DNA from: Branchiostoma floridae
Taxonomy: Eukaryota > Chordata > Leptocardii > Amphioxiformes > Branchiostomatidae
Direction: 5' to 3'
Assembly (NCBI RefSeq): GCF_000003815.2
Contig: NC_049980.1
Location: 6,310,659-6,374,658 of the forward strand
DNA: 64,000 nt
In this document: positions 45,176-57,970 of the stretch, piece by piece
How positions within the stretch are numbered: position 1 is the stretch's first letter
Layout: each line of letters opens with the position of its first letter
Position numbers and translations under genes: made by a program
The notes under the pieces: model-generated
The model's input: the letters and a program-made list of their open reading frames with translations, nothing else
The model's database searches: none
What the model was told of the DNA's origin: nothing

Positions 45176-46526
45176 ATCACTTATATTAAGTGTTACTCAT
45201 TGCAGTTGATGAGGGAAGGTTTTGCATGCTTTTATTGATGGTATAATCAGCAATATCAACGGCAGATACAAAATCTTTAATGTGAGAGCCCTTAACTTAT
45301 TCTTCATTTTCATACAATATGACAAATGCATTTCGTGACAGTCACTGTATCTCGCTGTAACGTTAACAACCGTATTTCATGCTCGTATTATGTCATGCCT
45401 AAAGACACAGTCAAACAGTTCAGAAAAGGGATTATCTTCTAAAACCCCTTGACTAGCCTCACATGGAGGTCAAGTTCAAGTAGACATTGTCACCTTTCCC
45501 TTTGGTAGCCTCAGATTTCTTAATGTGCTGTACAAAATACACATCCGCAATGGGGTTTAAGGCTTCCAGTGAGTTGTAAAACTATATAGGCTAGCCTTTG
45601 TGCTCTGATAGAGGTCAAGTTCAGGCCAAAGTATAGACAGCTCCCACATTCCCTCCAGGCAACTGTGCAAACTGAGTGTTTACCCCCAACAGTACGCTTG
45701 CCAACTGACCTCTCGCTTTGTACATGCACGCCGGTGAACCAAAAGGCATTCACCCTTCATGACTTGTGTAGAGACTGAGTCACAGCTTAGGCTTCAGATT
45801 CCTCATGAAACATTGATGACATGTGGGCCATTCAACAAATGGACTTTTCAGCCTGGGTTTGCTCTTTGGGGAAAAAGGGATTTGGGAAAGCTGTGATGAC
45901 AGGAATGTGTTTTGGTAATGCTCATTGGTCCAGAACATTAAATGTGACCTGAGTAGAATGAAGCAATCAAAGGTTTTTAACTGTCAATACATCAGGGAGT
46001 TTATGGCTTTGATATACCCTTGCCCCTCCCATAAAGCATTGTTTCAATTTGTTTTTATATTTTCTTTTTGTATTTTATGGGAGCAAAGGTCTAAGGAAAC
46101 ATATGAAATCATATTCATCAAACAATTTTAGAGCACTAAAAAATCTAATAACTGATTCATTATTTGTCTGGAGCAACAGTTAAAATCTACTAAAATCTGA
46201 ATTGTTTTCTGCTCAGGTATAACCACCCTTCATTGTAATACAATAGCTTTGCAGGCACAATATTTGCAGCATATCACACCAAATGAATCACACCGGAAAT
46301 TTCTAAAAATATCTCATATAGCGTTACAGTGCACTATATCTAGAATTGAAATGAGAGCAGGTCTTTACTTAAAAACTATCAAGAAATGTCTGTCTTACCC
46401 ATAACTTATGTCTCGTATAGTTGTAAATCGACAATGAGAACAATTTCCCCAAAAAGTTTTTTCTTCAAGCTTTTCTGATAAATTAAATCTCTAACAACAG
46501 TGCATTTTGCTGGTAGAACATCATTA
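45176..46526. other. MAP1 intron 2, nothing recognised
   Basis: No exon or clear repeat is supported. Confidence 0.35.
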
Positions 46527-47497
46527 TTAACCCTCAAACCACCGTATGGGGTCAAAACTGACCCCAGGCGTATATCAATGTGTGCCATTATGTCATTTCT
46601 GGTCGAAAACAAATTTCCTTCCAGGAGTTTGTTTGTATATATGTCCTATAACTTATCTTAAGTTTTTACCGAGATTGGCTTATTGTTGATTAAGTTATCT
46701 TAGAAAGTTTATGCATGGTCCAGTGGGGTCAAAACTGACCCCAGCATTTTTTTAAACAAACTTTTGCGACCCACACCTAAACTACTTATCGTAGGATCAC
46801 CAAATTTTCAGAGAATGATGTACATGTAAGCCAAAATTATTGTATTAACTTTTATGCCATTTTCATGGTATATGACGACATTATGACGTCATCTAGGTAA
46901 TAACGGCCGCCATCTTGGATTTTGACTAATGACGTCATCAAATTAGCATAAATTATGAATATTGAGTCATGAAATTTACGTTTAATTTCATAAGATGTGA
47001 TAAACAACTGTTATTTGCCAAGAAAACCTTAAAACTTAAATGTTTAATACAAAATTAGAAAATTTCGTAATAAATATGTATGTCAAAATTCCGTTGCCAT
47101 GGCAACATGAAAAATGATGAACATACTTTGTTCACTGAAAATGTTTGCTATCAACATTTTTTAAAAAGTTACCAAGTTTGGTGGCCCTAGCATAAGCCAT
47201 TCAGGCGCTATACGGCATTGAAGTCGGTACAGGCATCAAAAACCTCATTCCCGGTCTGTATAGCGTTGGTGCAAAATGTGGTCCTCATCATCTTTTGCAT
47301 AAATTATGATGATAAGCTAGACATATTCTCACCTAATCATGTCAAATTATCCCACGTAGATTAATGAAACTATACATATATACAAATCACAAAAAGAGTC
47401 ACACAAAAAACTGTATTTGTACAAAACGTTTTGGGGTCAGTTTTGACCCCATACGGTAATCTACGTCACAAAAAAGCTTCGGTGGTTTGAGGGTTAA
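46527..47497. mobile_element. piggyBac-like non-autonomous element (971 bp)
   Basis: Bounded by TTAA on both sides (46527-46530 and 47494-47497). The TIRs are CCCTCAAACCACCG at the left and CGGTGGTTTGAGGG at the right. Subterminal inverted GGGGTCAAAACTGACCCC and GGGGTCAGTTTTGACCCC blocks and TTTTGCATAAATTATGATGA follow inside. TTAA target duplication with a TIR starting CCCT is the signature of piggyBac. There is no transposase frame. It carries two perfect CREs, TGACGTCA at 46884-46891 and 46930-46937. A truncated relative lies at 20545-20761. Confidence 0.85.
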
Positions 47498-48860
47498 GGG
47501 ATCAGCATATCAACAATCAAATCTTGCTACTGTTTATGCACCCATGAATTTTTTATGTTTTAGACTTGTGATAATGGATCAAAGCCAAAAGGACAAATCC
47601 CCCATTTCCGCTAAGTTTACCCCCAGTCGTGACCGGGTCCAGTGCACCAGAAGTTCACATGTCCCACATCTCTGCCCCACGAGAGTACTTAGAGTGGATC
47701 GTTAAGACTTTAATGGGATATCTATGCCCCAGGGAGTAGTAAAATGACAGACGACAGTCCTATTAGAAGTGAACGCTGAAGTAGACAATGTGTCTACATC
47801 CCATATTAATACCAGCATCCACACTTTGACAGGTTATTGGTTTTCCATGAACTTTGATCCAATATTCATGATGTATGATAAGGTGTATAGATTAGAAAAG
47901 TTTTATGACAGTGACTTCATTGATTTCAAAAGTATTTGTTACCTAGGCAATATTGATTTGAGTATATGGGTGACTCCTATGCAAATAAGCAAAATGCCCC
48001 CCCCCCCCAAAAAAAATGTTGCTTTATTCTGAAAGTGGTCAGAAACACACAACATCTGTAACAATCAACTTTGGAATCGAATTTCATTGGCATTGTATGA
48101 CATTATTATACATTTACATGGCATATTTGTGCTAATTTTTGGAAACATACAAAAAATTGATGCACATGAGGATGTCATCCACATAATCAAATCAACATGG
48201 CCTTAGTGCATCTTGTTACCTGAAAATATAACATGCTATTTCATGGTTGAAAACTATGCATGTTTATTTCTTTATGAACACCTGTGACCATTCTGCAAAA
48301 AAGTCTGTGCAAAAGATGGCATCAATCAAAAGTTTTCAACAGCTCAACACCTTTTTTTACTTTCTAAAGTTCAACCCTTTTGGCAGTAACTTGTTAACTA
48401 TAATTGGACTATTGGGAGTATTGCAATTAAGAAGAAAATCCTACCTTTCTACAATTTCCATTCTTCATCCTGACAAAGGGATTCACCCCAATCCACCAGT
48501 AATCCGACTCGGAAAAGAATTAAACCCATTACGTAAAGCCGTAATCCTCGGAAAATCTACCCTTTCCTATGGTCACGACTCTCCCTGTAGCTGTAAAAAC
48601 CGACATCAATTTTTGATCATGTAGAGCAACGATTTTTCACTTTTATGGCTAACATAATGGGAATAGCAAATGGTAGCTTAACTATTGGACTTAGGCCAGT
48701 TTGACATGTGGGGTAGGAAATTAATTGGAGGATGCGATCGTTATTCACCAAACTTGCAGAGCACTTAGAAGCACTATGTATCTTTTTTAGATGCCAAAGT
48801 CTGGACGGATTTGTATCCATTATGATTAGATTCTGTATGTGTGCTCATAATTTCTTGAAA
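47498..48860. other. MAP1 intron 2; one dispersed-repeat copy
   Basis: 48155-48215 holds the GAGGATGTCATCCACATAAT form of the dispersed repeat. A 125-codon frame at 48247-48624 has no recognisable domain. Nothing else is seen. Confidence 0.4.
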
Positions 48861-48918
48861 AGAAACATGTCTGCAAAGATAGAGAATTAGAAAATTTCCG
48901 GATGCTCATGTGAAAGCA

Positions 48919-48939
48919 TTCAGCACCAAGGACAGGGAC
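48919..48939 (+). promoter_or_regulatory. RE1/NRSE-like motif 8 (MAP1 intron 2)
   Basis: TTCAGCACCAAGGACAG then GGAC: perfect 17-bp core, and G and C at the outer positions also agree with the 21-bp vertebrate motif. Among the best matches in the window. Confidence 0.65.
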
Positions 48940-49092
48940 GCTTTTGAAGGTAAAATTACTGTGATTGTTGTAATGTTGTAGAGATGGCCTCTTGTATCTA
49001 AATCATATTTGGCTTTTGAAGTTGTAAGTTGGAAACAAATATGACTGCAAAGATAAATCAGTAGAAAATTTCCGGATGTTCACATGATAGCT

Positions 49093-49113
49093 TTCAGTAC
49101 CAAGGACAGGGAC
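49093..49113 (+). promoter_or_regulatory. RE1/NRSE-like motif 9 (MAP1 intron 2)
   Basis: TTCAGTACCAAGGACAG then GGAC, one change from motif 8 (C to T), 174 bp downstream. It is the matching site in the second duplication unit. Confidence 0.6.
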
Positions 49114-49517
49114 GGTTTTGAGTTAAACTTATTTTGTTGCAATTCTATGTTACATAGATGGCCTCCTCAATTCTTATATGACCCAAAACTTGTTTGGCAT
49201 CGGGAGTTACAACTTGAGTAAGCATTTTAAGTGCTTTCTGCCCATAAAAAGTCATTTGGGTCAATTAGTGGACTTGTGGCGACAGATTTTCTTCACACAA
49301 TTTTGCCATGAACAGAAAGCCATGAAATTTTAATCAAGGTTTACCAAAATTGCCCCAAGCGTCGATGAATGCCAGCGACAAAAGTTGCTTAGGATTGAAT
49401 GCCAAGTACATGTAGATCTTGTCTGGCGTTTTTTTCTGCCGTGATATTTACCACAGAACAAATGCCCTCAAGAAAAAGCACCTTGCAATGTCTCTCAAGT
49501 CTACATCAAGAAATTAC

Positions 49518-49703
49518 AAAGCCTGCCAATGAAAGGGGCTCTGTTTGGGAAATCCTGTATCTAAATACCCTCTAAGGCAGACATTGTCAAAGCATTCTAT
49601 CACCTTGAAACTTGCCAATGAAAGGGGCTCTGCTTAGGGAATTTCTGAATCTAGATACCCTCTTAGGCAGACATTTCCGAAGCACTCTATCAGCTTGAAA
49701 CCC
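49518..49703. repeat. Tandem duplication, ~91-bp unit x2
   Basis: GCCAATGAAAGGGGCTCTG[T/C]T, ATCTAAATACCCTCTAAGGC / ATCTAGATACCCTCTTAGGC, GCAGACATT and CTATCA[C/G]CTTGAAAC occur twice in tandem. Confidence 0.85.
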
Positions 49704-52700
49704 CTTTGAAGGCCCCACAAACAGTAAAACTCAGTAATTGAGGTATAGCAATGAAAGCAGACATCAGTCCATCACCAGTCCCCACCCAATCAGCTCCCAA
49801 ATTAGTCTGGTCCCTCTGATGTATGACTCATTACAGAAAAGGCTTTTCCTGTTCAGAACCATCAGGGGCCGTTCCCAGATTGTGTCAGTTGGCTGTCCTC
49901 CAAGTTTCTGGCTCTGTGCTTTGTGCTGTCTCGCTGGGGTTTGCTCATGAAGGCATCTGATAAAGACACATCAATTCAAGTTGTTGGTTGTCGGATATGA
50001 GATGCTGCATCTGAAATAAAAGAGGAAAAAGAAAGTGTAATGTGAAAGTTGACTCCGTAGTACACATTTTGAGGAAAGTTTTTAGCACTCCATAGTTGAT
50101 TGGTATAAGTTGTCCCTCTGTCTATAGGAGAGTGCCTAGTACTTCTTAGAGGATCTAATTAAACCATGACAGAACGTTGTATATTTCTCATATATGGCAG
50201 TGCTTACATTATGTTATACATTCCGTACACAAGATAAAGTACCCCAAAATGAACGCACTGTATTTTAAATTCATTTTGTAATTCTCTCAAAAACACAGAA
50301 AATGCCATTTTAGAGGGCTGAATTTTTTTAATTTTCCTGGGGTGCTTCATCACAAAACCCCTGCACTCACAAGTCCCATAAATCTGCAGAGAACCCCCCC
50401 CCCCCCCAACAAATTACTGCCTGCTGTCTTACAAAGAAGCTTAAGATTCATTCGTCCATTTTCATTCTGGGCATTGTCATCAGACTAACATGTGGCAAAC
50501 ATTTGATCATATTTCATTATCGATAGCTTTCTGGTTACATGATGAATTCCTTATTTTTCCCCCTCATGTATTCAAGTATGCAGAGACGTGAATGGAATAT
50601 TGTGCATGCAAAGTAGATAAGTTGGCTTTCATCCAATGTCTGGTATTGCACTGTGGGCACTCAAACTCACAATGTCTATGTTATGCATGGCACCCAAAAG
50701 GTGCGGCACTGCAGGGTTCAAAAGTTTACTCAACTAACTTTAGAGATAAAGAATGAATTTTCTTATGTTTTGTGTATTTTGTTGTCTTCTAAGGCTTTTA
50801 TGTATTATGCAATACCTACATTATAAAAAATTGGTAGAAATAACACAACAGTGCTGCGGTAAATTAACCCCGCAGTGCTGCCCTGGTGCCCCAAGTGCAG
50901 TGAGATACCACCTGAAAATTGCTGAATGTAAACTTTGACATAATAAGTTAAGTCAGATTCATATTCCTCAGAAAAAATCATCAACGGTGAATGTTAAAGG
51001 GTACAGAATAATGCATTTATTGATAAAACACGCTGATTCAGTATAAATGAACTGTAGGGTATAAAAATTTTCAAAGCTTTAACTTTTCCAAATCTTCCAA
51101 ACTAAAGGATTCTACAAAACCTCAAAGTCCTGTTGCAGAGAGAAAGTTCTAAACATTTTCAGACTTGGGGAAATTATTTGCTGTCAACGCTCCGTGGGGA
51201 AATCACCTTTTGGCTCCTCCCTAGAATGTTCTGTGACCTGAAAGCTTTCCCCCTGCAATATCGGCTGGCACCCCTTCCGTAATGCTGTAACAAATCATTC
51301 AGGCGTCCGTCATTACGCCTTACTGGGGTCAGCCCCACTTGTGTATCAATTCAATTAAAGCACAGCAAGGGGGTTTGGTTGGTGCAACTTCTTTTTTTGT
51401 TTTCTTATTGCTTAAGAACAATTTTCTAATTACTTTTTAGCACGCTGGAATTCTGCTTGTTGATTTGCCATATCTAAAAGACAAAATGTAAATTTGTACG
51501 TATTTCATTTTGCTGTTCAATGAAGAGAAAAATTCTACTGTAATATATAATTTTGAGGTCATCGGCAAAAATGCCATGAGCACTATATGTATGGCACAAA
51601 TGTTTATTGCTGCAAAGTGTTTAAGAGATGTTACAAAAATGCTAGGTAAACTATGTTAGATCTAACATTCAAGTCTTTCCATTTGAATTTTAGCTCATTA
51701 TGCACCTTTCAGTGATGGAAAATTCATTATGACACAGCTGGTGTGTTGGTCAAAACTTTAGCGCAGCTCTAAGTACCCCTATGGCCCCATGTGGGACAAA
51801 TTTGCACACCAATGCCCCCACTCAATAACGAATATCAAAATGTTTATTGCATTACACCTTCCTTTCAACCTGTGCAAACATTCTAAATTCGGAGATAAAA
51901 ATCTCCTACTTATTATGCAGCTCATGTATTTAATACATGAAGAATGTTGTCTGGAATATCACTGTAGACACACTGTACCGACAGCTGCCTATATATATAT
52001 AGCAATTATTACAATGGCTCCCTATAGGGAAAGTGTCTAAATTATTCATGACATCCATGTAGAGCTTGTTGCACTTTTAGAATATCTTGTTGATTGTTTG
52101 ACTGCTTTGTTGTCACACTAGTGGAAAATATAATGAGTGCAATCTCATCTTGTCTATTTGTTTAAGTCCTAACTATTTGACTATTGGGGCACCACAAAAG
52201 ATCTGATCTGCAAAAAGCTTTCTCCACCCTTCTCAGTTTTCTATTCTTCTTAATGTCTCATGCAGTGTCATATCTGTCCATTGTTTGATCATTTTTTTTC
52301 CCTCTCATCTTTTACATTGCCTACCGGGCTTCTTTCTTCCCCGGAACACAATCATGGGTTAGTTTGAAATGGTGGATGTTCCTATCAATGTAGCCACCTG
52401 TACCTACAAAGCTGCTACAAAGCCCCTAGTTTTACAGCGCCTTAAAAATGAATGCCTTGTCACTGGATGTATTCTTGATATATAGGATATTTGTTCTCGG
52501 CTGTTGATTGTGAATGATGTATCAACATTGTGGTGCCATCTAAATCTATGTTAGTTCATCTGAAATTCTATGAATAAAGTAATTCAATTTGGCAATACCA
52601 TCCGATGGCATAAGATTGGTGGCAAAGTCATCATTTAAGTCCCCTTCCAAAGTGTATGTCTGAGCGAACTTCAAGGCATTTCTTTCTAAAATTTTATAGC

Positions 52701-53297
52701 CACAATTCCGGTGACATTATGGCAATTGTTGTAGTCATTTTTTAAATTGTACCCTGAAACTGGTGTTAATTTTTCCCTCTTTTAAAATTTGACCTCCCAG
52801 TATGTTCTACAACCAGTTTCATTCAATATCCCGACCAATATTGCAATATGTCATAATCAGTAATGGTTATAAATCCATTGGGCTGATGACCCACATTCTT
52901 ATGACATCCATCATGATTTTTGATTTACACTGCCCAGTCAGGCAGCAAGATTTCCTTGTTGGAAGCAAGCCTGGCCATCTGATGCTTATGTCAATCATCC
53001 TATCCAGTGTCACCCTACATACACAAATGTAGATATTACTTAACCTTGCCCATAACTAATACCATAAGCAGACATTTATGGAGATCTATACTCAAGGCAA
53101 GTTCATCAGACCGAATGTCATATTCTCTGACATACCATGTTACTCACCCCACACAGTAGCGAGCTATGTCGAGTGCCTATAAAGTTTGATTCTAAAGATT
53201 TCCTTCTGTTAGAAGATTTCACAATTTCAAACATTGTCAATATAAGCCACTATCTTGGTTTCTGATAACATCAATTTAGGGGCCACTGGCCACTTTA
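49704..53297. other. MAP1 intron 2, nothing recognised
   Basis: About 3.6 kb without a supported exon, RNA gene or major repeat. A C-homopolymer lies near 50395. Confidence 0.4.
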
Positions 53298-53380
53298 CAT
53301 GTACAGTCAAACCTGCCCAAGATGACCACCTGGGGGACCGGGCAAAAGTGGTCAGGTGGACAGGTGGTCGCGGAGAATCG
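53298..53380 (+). repeat. TACAGTCAAACCTG-type transposon end
   Basis: GTACAGTCAAACCTGCCCAA, GATGACCACCTGGGGGACC, AAAGTGGTCAGGTGG. The same TACAGTCAAACCTG...GACCACC end is repeated in the minisatellite at 54536-54960 and appears inverted near 55090-55113 (GGGCAGGTTTGACAG). This kind of end is common in Tc1/mariner-type MITEs. Confidence 0.5.
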
Positions 53381-54535
53381 ACTCACAACATGCCCGATGC
53401 ATAGTAATTAAAAAAAAAAAAAAATTGGTTTCCGTTGTGTTGAATGGCAAATAGCAAGCACACGCATGCAAAGAGGTAAGTAAGCGAGTTGTTTAATGTC
53501 AAATACAACACGCAAAAACGTAAGTAAGCCTGGTAGATTTTACTACAAGAAAATGAGGGCTCAAACATCTACAAGTTTGGCCAGAGCACCGTATATGTTG
53601 AAAATAGACCTCAGGCACAGCCATGCAGAAGTGTCGTACCTCCATAACCAATATAATGTATAACTCCTGCCAGTAAGCTGCCTCAGCAGCAAAAGGATTT
53701 AGTTAATTTCTCCGGGATTAGTTCAGCCTCGTTTCAATTTCTCATAACCCTACACCCACGCTTATTTCAATCCTGGCAATATTCGTCATCATCATTCAAT
53801 CCGTCAGAATTATCATACAGTAAAGCTAAGAGATGGCAATGAAAGAGTTCCCCAAAGTAAGTAAATTGACTTATACAAGTCAGAGTGCCCAAAGAAAAAA
53901 TCTTTATAATAAGTGTTACAAGGATGCCCTGAGGAAAAGAGAAAAGCTGGATTAAATTAATTTAATCATGATAATTTATATTTTATCTTTTTGCACCAGG
54001 CTCATACATATACAAAACATGCCCATATACCAAAGTACTTTTAATATACATAGAATTAATGAATGGCATTCAAATAATTTTTTGAATACTTTTCATGAGC
54101 TTAGCTCTAGGGAGCACAGTCTTGCCCTTTAGAACATTAAAATCTTCTGGGAATTCCTTCTTCCGAGAATTATTTCCTGAGGAACATGTAATAATGTGAA
54201 AGCACTCCTTGGGGCCTTGTCCTTAATTGGGGTTTTCACGCATCTTACCCAGCATTTGAAACACTTTAAGGAGCTCGATACATCAGAATGGTCCAGATTG
54301 AAGGACAGAATCAGGCCAATGCACTCTGTGGCCGATTCCAACCAATTTATTAGCTGCCTCGCGGATCCTTTTGAAGGTATTGACGATCGAGTCAATCTTC
54401 ATTGTGTGGCTTCAGGACATCATACACTCCCCTACACCACTGGGACTCAGGGTGAATTAATACATATTATACTGATCAATACATAAAAGCTGTGCTTGTG
54501 ATCACCTCTATATATATGAGCCAGCTGGCTGTTGA
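53381..54535. other. MAP1 intron 2, nothing recognised
   Basis: Open frames at 54129-54486 on both strands overlap each other and have no recognisable domain. Confidence 0.35.
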
Positions 54536-54960
54536 TATACAGTCAAACCAGCCCTATACTTTAGTCTATTGACCACATCTACAAAAAGAATTACCTGGCC
54601 AGTGATATACAGTCAACCTGTACAACATATATTATGTAAGGACCTGAAGGCAACGAGTCATTGATTTACTGAAAACCTATATAATTGACCCCTTCTAGAT
54701 AAGGACCACCTGGCCAGTGATATATAGTCAAACCTGTACAAGTGACAAGTGACCACCATTGATATACAGTCAAACCTGTACAAGTGACAAGTGACTACCA
54801 TTGATATACAGTCAAACCTGTACAAGTGACAAGTGACCACCATTGATATACAGTCAAACCTGTACAAGTGACAAGTGACTACCATTGATATACAGTCAAA
54901 CCTGTACAAGTGACAAGTGACCACCATTGATATACAGTCAAACCTGTACAAGTGACCACC
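54536..54960 (+). repeat. 42-bp minisatellite
   Basis: Units TGATATACAGTCAAACCTGT then ACAAGTGACAAGTGACCACC and AT. Five to six clean copies at about 54715-54955, with diverged copies to the left. The unit is a transposon end (see 53298) that has been amplified. Because 42 is a multiple of three, a repetitive false frame appears on the minus strand. Confidence 0.95.
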
Positions 54961-57806
54961 TCACTGTACCGGACTTTTTGGTGGTCCCTTAGATAATTTT
55001 TCCCATTCACACATTAGCATCAAGAATCCTGTCTATAGAGACCACAGGTCCACATAAACCAGATTTCACCAGTCCCCAGATGGATTGGTCTTCTTGGGCA
55101 GGTTTGACAGTAGAATGGATGAAGAAAGAACAAAATTAATGAAGTAAGAACAAAAATCACATAAATCTATAAGATCTTGTAGATCATGAAGTGATGAGGA
55201 ATAAAATTCAATACTCTCAGGTCCCTTCTAATGCGATGGCATTGATCAATTCTTGACGTCAAAGAAAATCAATGCCATCACAGATATCAGTACATTTTTT
55301 ATTGATTCAAGATTTGGGAAAAATGTAGTCATAGACTGTCTTATTATAGTTAGTAATTGCACATGCCCAGTAATATAGTATTGGTATGAATGAGGCATTA
55401 ACAAACTGAAGCACAAAGGATCTAAATGGGGGAATTTGGCATTTTTAAGATTACTAAGATAACTCAAGTTTACAGTTCCTAAAAAATGTTCACTTGCACA
55501 CAAAGCCATCATATTGGCCGTCTTTTATCAATCTTTCATTTGTGTAAAAGCAGAATTTATTAGGTCCACTGAACAGTGTATCAAATTGGCACAGCCTTAA
55601 TGGCATAATGTTGTTGCAGGCAGCAGTTGGTGACATGCAAGCCTACCCCAGACTTGCACTTGAACTCCGCAGGGTGACAGGCGGAAATTACAGCTGGGAA
55701 CTAATATGTTTGTCTTTCCAGTCTGCTGCTGCGCTAATGGACCTTTGTCGATTCTGCTGCCGGGTTTTAATGCATGTGTTGCATGTATGACAGGATGGAA
55801 ATCAATGTATAATACCTCTGATGCAGAATGGGTGTAAATTGTTGCCTTGACTGCACTGAAATTGACTGTCAAGTGGCTGCCACATTTAGTGCATGTCGCA
55901 ACATTTTCGTGCGGTGTAGAAAGCTCCATTAAAAGAGGTGAGCTTGCTAAAGTGGTGTCAAAAACACACAATATGTTGTTGGAGAAATGGCTAAATGCTG
56001 AGCAATGCAATGACAGAGAACTGTGCAAACAGAATTGTCCGAACCACACCCACTCCCACCCCCAATCAATTTTGTACAAAGAGAAAGACACTGGGGATTT
56101 CATTTACATGTACATGTAATGTGATCTGTGGCCTCCAGTCACCATATAATCAGGTCAACACAGATATTAGAGTACAGAAAGTTAAAGTTTTTGTTTCAAA
56201 AAATTTCAAGAGGCCTAGAGGCAAAATGGTTGACATGATAATCATACAGATTTCCTCTTAATATTTATTACTCTGATGATTCATTCAAAAGGCATCAAAT
56301 GAAGACTTGTAGGTCCTGTAATAAGAAAAAAAGCTTATTCTATCTATCTGGCTGCACTCCACAGTGCAGTATTGACATTTTTTACCATCTGCAAAAATAA
56401 TGCACACCTGACTTTCACAAAACGGACCATGCAATAAAAAATATCATACAATATTTTTATAACTGATGGCTACTCAACATCTATATAAAATCAGTACTTG
56501 CTTGACGGACATGCCAATGGTTCTGGCGGCATATATAATGTAATTTTATGTCAGCACTTAATCTACTTTGTCAGCAGCATGCCAATGACATGGGGGGGGG
56601 GGGTTGCTGTAATGCATATAGCAATTTGACAATTACAAAGATTACAGCATTGCATTCATTTTCCTTGGAACCAGTAGGACAAATAAAAGGGACAGCAATG
56701 AGGATACATCAATAATCAGCCTGCATTAGCTTTGGAATGTCTCTTTTCCAGGAATGTCTTGACTCATATTGTCAACATTTGTCAAAATTTATATTGTAAA
56801 TTTCACTGATTTTGGAAATTGTCAGACATCTCAGGTATAATCCACAAAGCAGATCTGTTGAAGAGTATGTCTTATACCCTTACTACAAATTAATATACAA
56901 AGGAGGTGAAGATAAATTTTAGATAGTCCATACAAAAAACAAAAGACTCAGAAAGTTAAGACACAGTTTAACCACTTTGTTTGCAATACTCCTGCTACAG
57001 TTAAAATGGATTTCCATTTGGTTTCTGCATTATATTTTGATATTTGGTCAACAAAAACAATTTTTGAGTAGGTAGAAGAGATGATGTAAGATTGTACCTT
57101 TAAGGAATTTTCTGAACCAAGAGCTAAAATGATTGTAATAATTGTTAGTACACTTCTACAACAAATGTTAACGTCAATATTCTTTAGAAATCCAAATCCA
57201 ACACTTTGGTTGAGTGACATGCATCATCTTGATGATATAAACCATTTAAGTTGATTACAAATCTTGTTTGCCTGTGTCTTTCAGGAATATGTCCTGGTAA
57301 GACAAAATTAAATTCCACCTCTTGGGACTGCAAGTAGTCTTTCAGGTCATCACATCCAATTTTGTCCCCCATCCAATCTATGCATTGTACACTTTTAGGT
57401 CATTATGCCAACCCCTCTCATCCCCTCTTATTGTCTCCCTAGCATTACCTTTGCATCCACCATTACTCCATAGGATTGGTTAATCCGGATATCTTTCTCA
57501 TAACGGCCACATAATTTGATGAAAACTGCAGCTAAACCAATATTTGCAGGATACCAGCTCTTAATTTACGACTGGCAAAAGGCACATAAAACAGGCATAA
57601 TGAACAGTAATGGAACAGGGCTTACAGTTTATCGTGTCACGTCTCTGTGCAGGGTCAGTTGTCGACATTATTCATTACATTATCTATTGATAATCTATGG
57701 TGGCGCCAAATGTACCAGCTGCTTTCAGAGGAGGGGAGTGGCACCTGGTGCCGTGAAGGGAAGTGTGGAATGGGTTATGCACCAAGATGGAAAGGATCTC
57801 TGGATG
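54961..57806. other. MAP1 intron 2; inverted transposon end, otherwise nothing
   Basis: 55003-55113 holds the inverted end of the TACAGTCAAACC element. The 168-codon minus frame at 55597-56103 and its overlapping plus frames have no recognised domain. A G-homopolymer lies near 56593. Confidence 0.35.
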
Positions 57807-57970
57807 TACTGTAAATGCAGAAACTTTCGCGGTGGTTTAATGTTTGCGGTATTTGCGGTGGATGCTTCACCAAGAACTTAAAACCGCCGCGAACGTTTTT
57901 GCATGGCAGTAAGAGTTCATGGTGTTACTGCAAAATCAAAACCACCGCAAACTTAAATGCATTTACAGTA
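57807..57970. mobile_element. 164-bp MITE (TACTGTAAATGC ends)
   Basis: Begins TACTGTAAATGCAGAAACTT then TCGCGGTGGTTT, and ends with the near-inverse AACCACCGCAAACTTAAATG then CATTTACAGTA. The centre has CGCGG/CCGCG arms. The terminal TA suggests a TA target. It lies about 320 bp before exon 3. Confidence 0.85.

Larger units (their letters stand above)
48861..49170 (+). repeat. Tandem duplication (~175-bp unit) carrying RE1-like motifs
   Basis: The two units share CTGCAAAGATA, AGTAGAAAATTTCCGGATG or ATTAGAAAATTTCCGGATG, the RE1-like block, GAGATGGCCTCTTG / TAGATGGCCTCCTC and ATTTGGC. The RE1-like block and AAAATTTCCGGATG are the best-conserved parts. Sequences further out have drifted. Confidence 0.85.

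Noticed and set aside
48247-48624. 125-codon frame as an extra MAP1 exon
   Set aside because: No MAP1 similarity. Exons 2 and 3 already join in phase with the conserved protein order (DIQ-GQQTL), leaving no room for it.
54658-54951. 97-codon repetitive frame (YRFDCISMVVTCHL units)
   Set aside because: Translation of the 42-bp minisatellite. No gene context.
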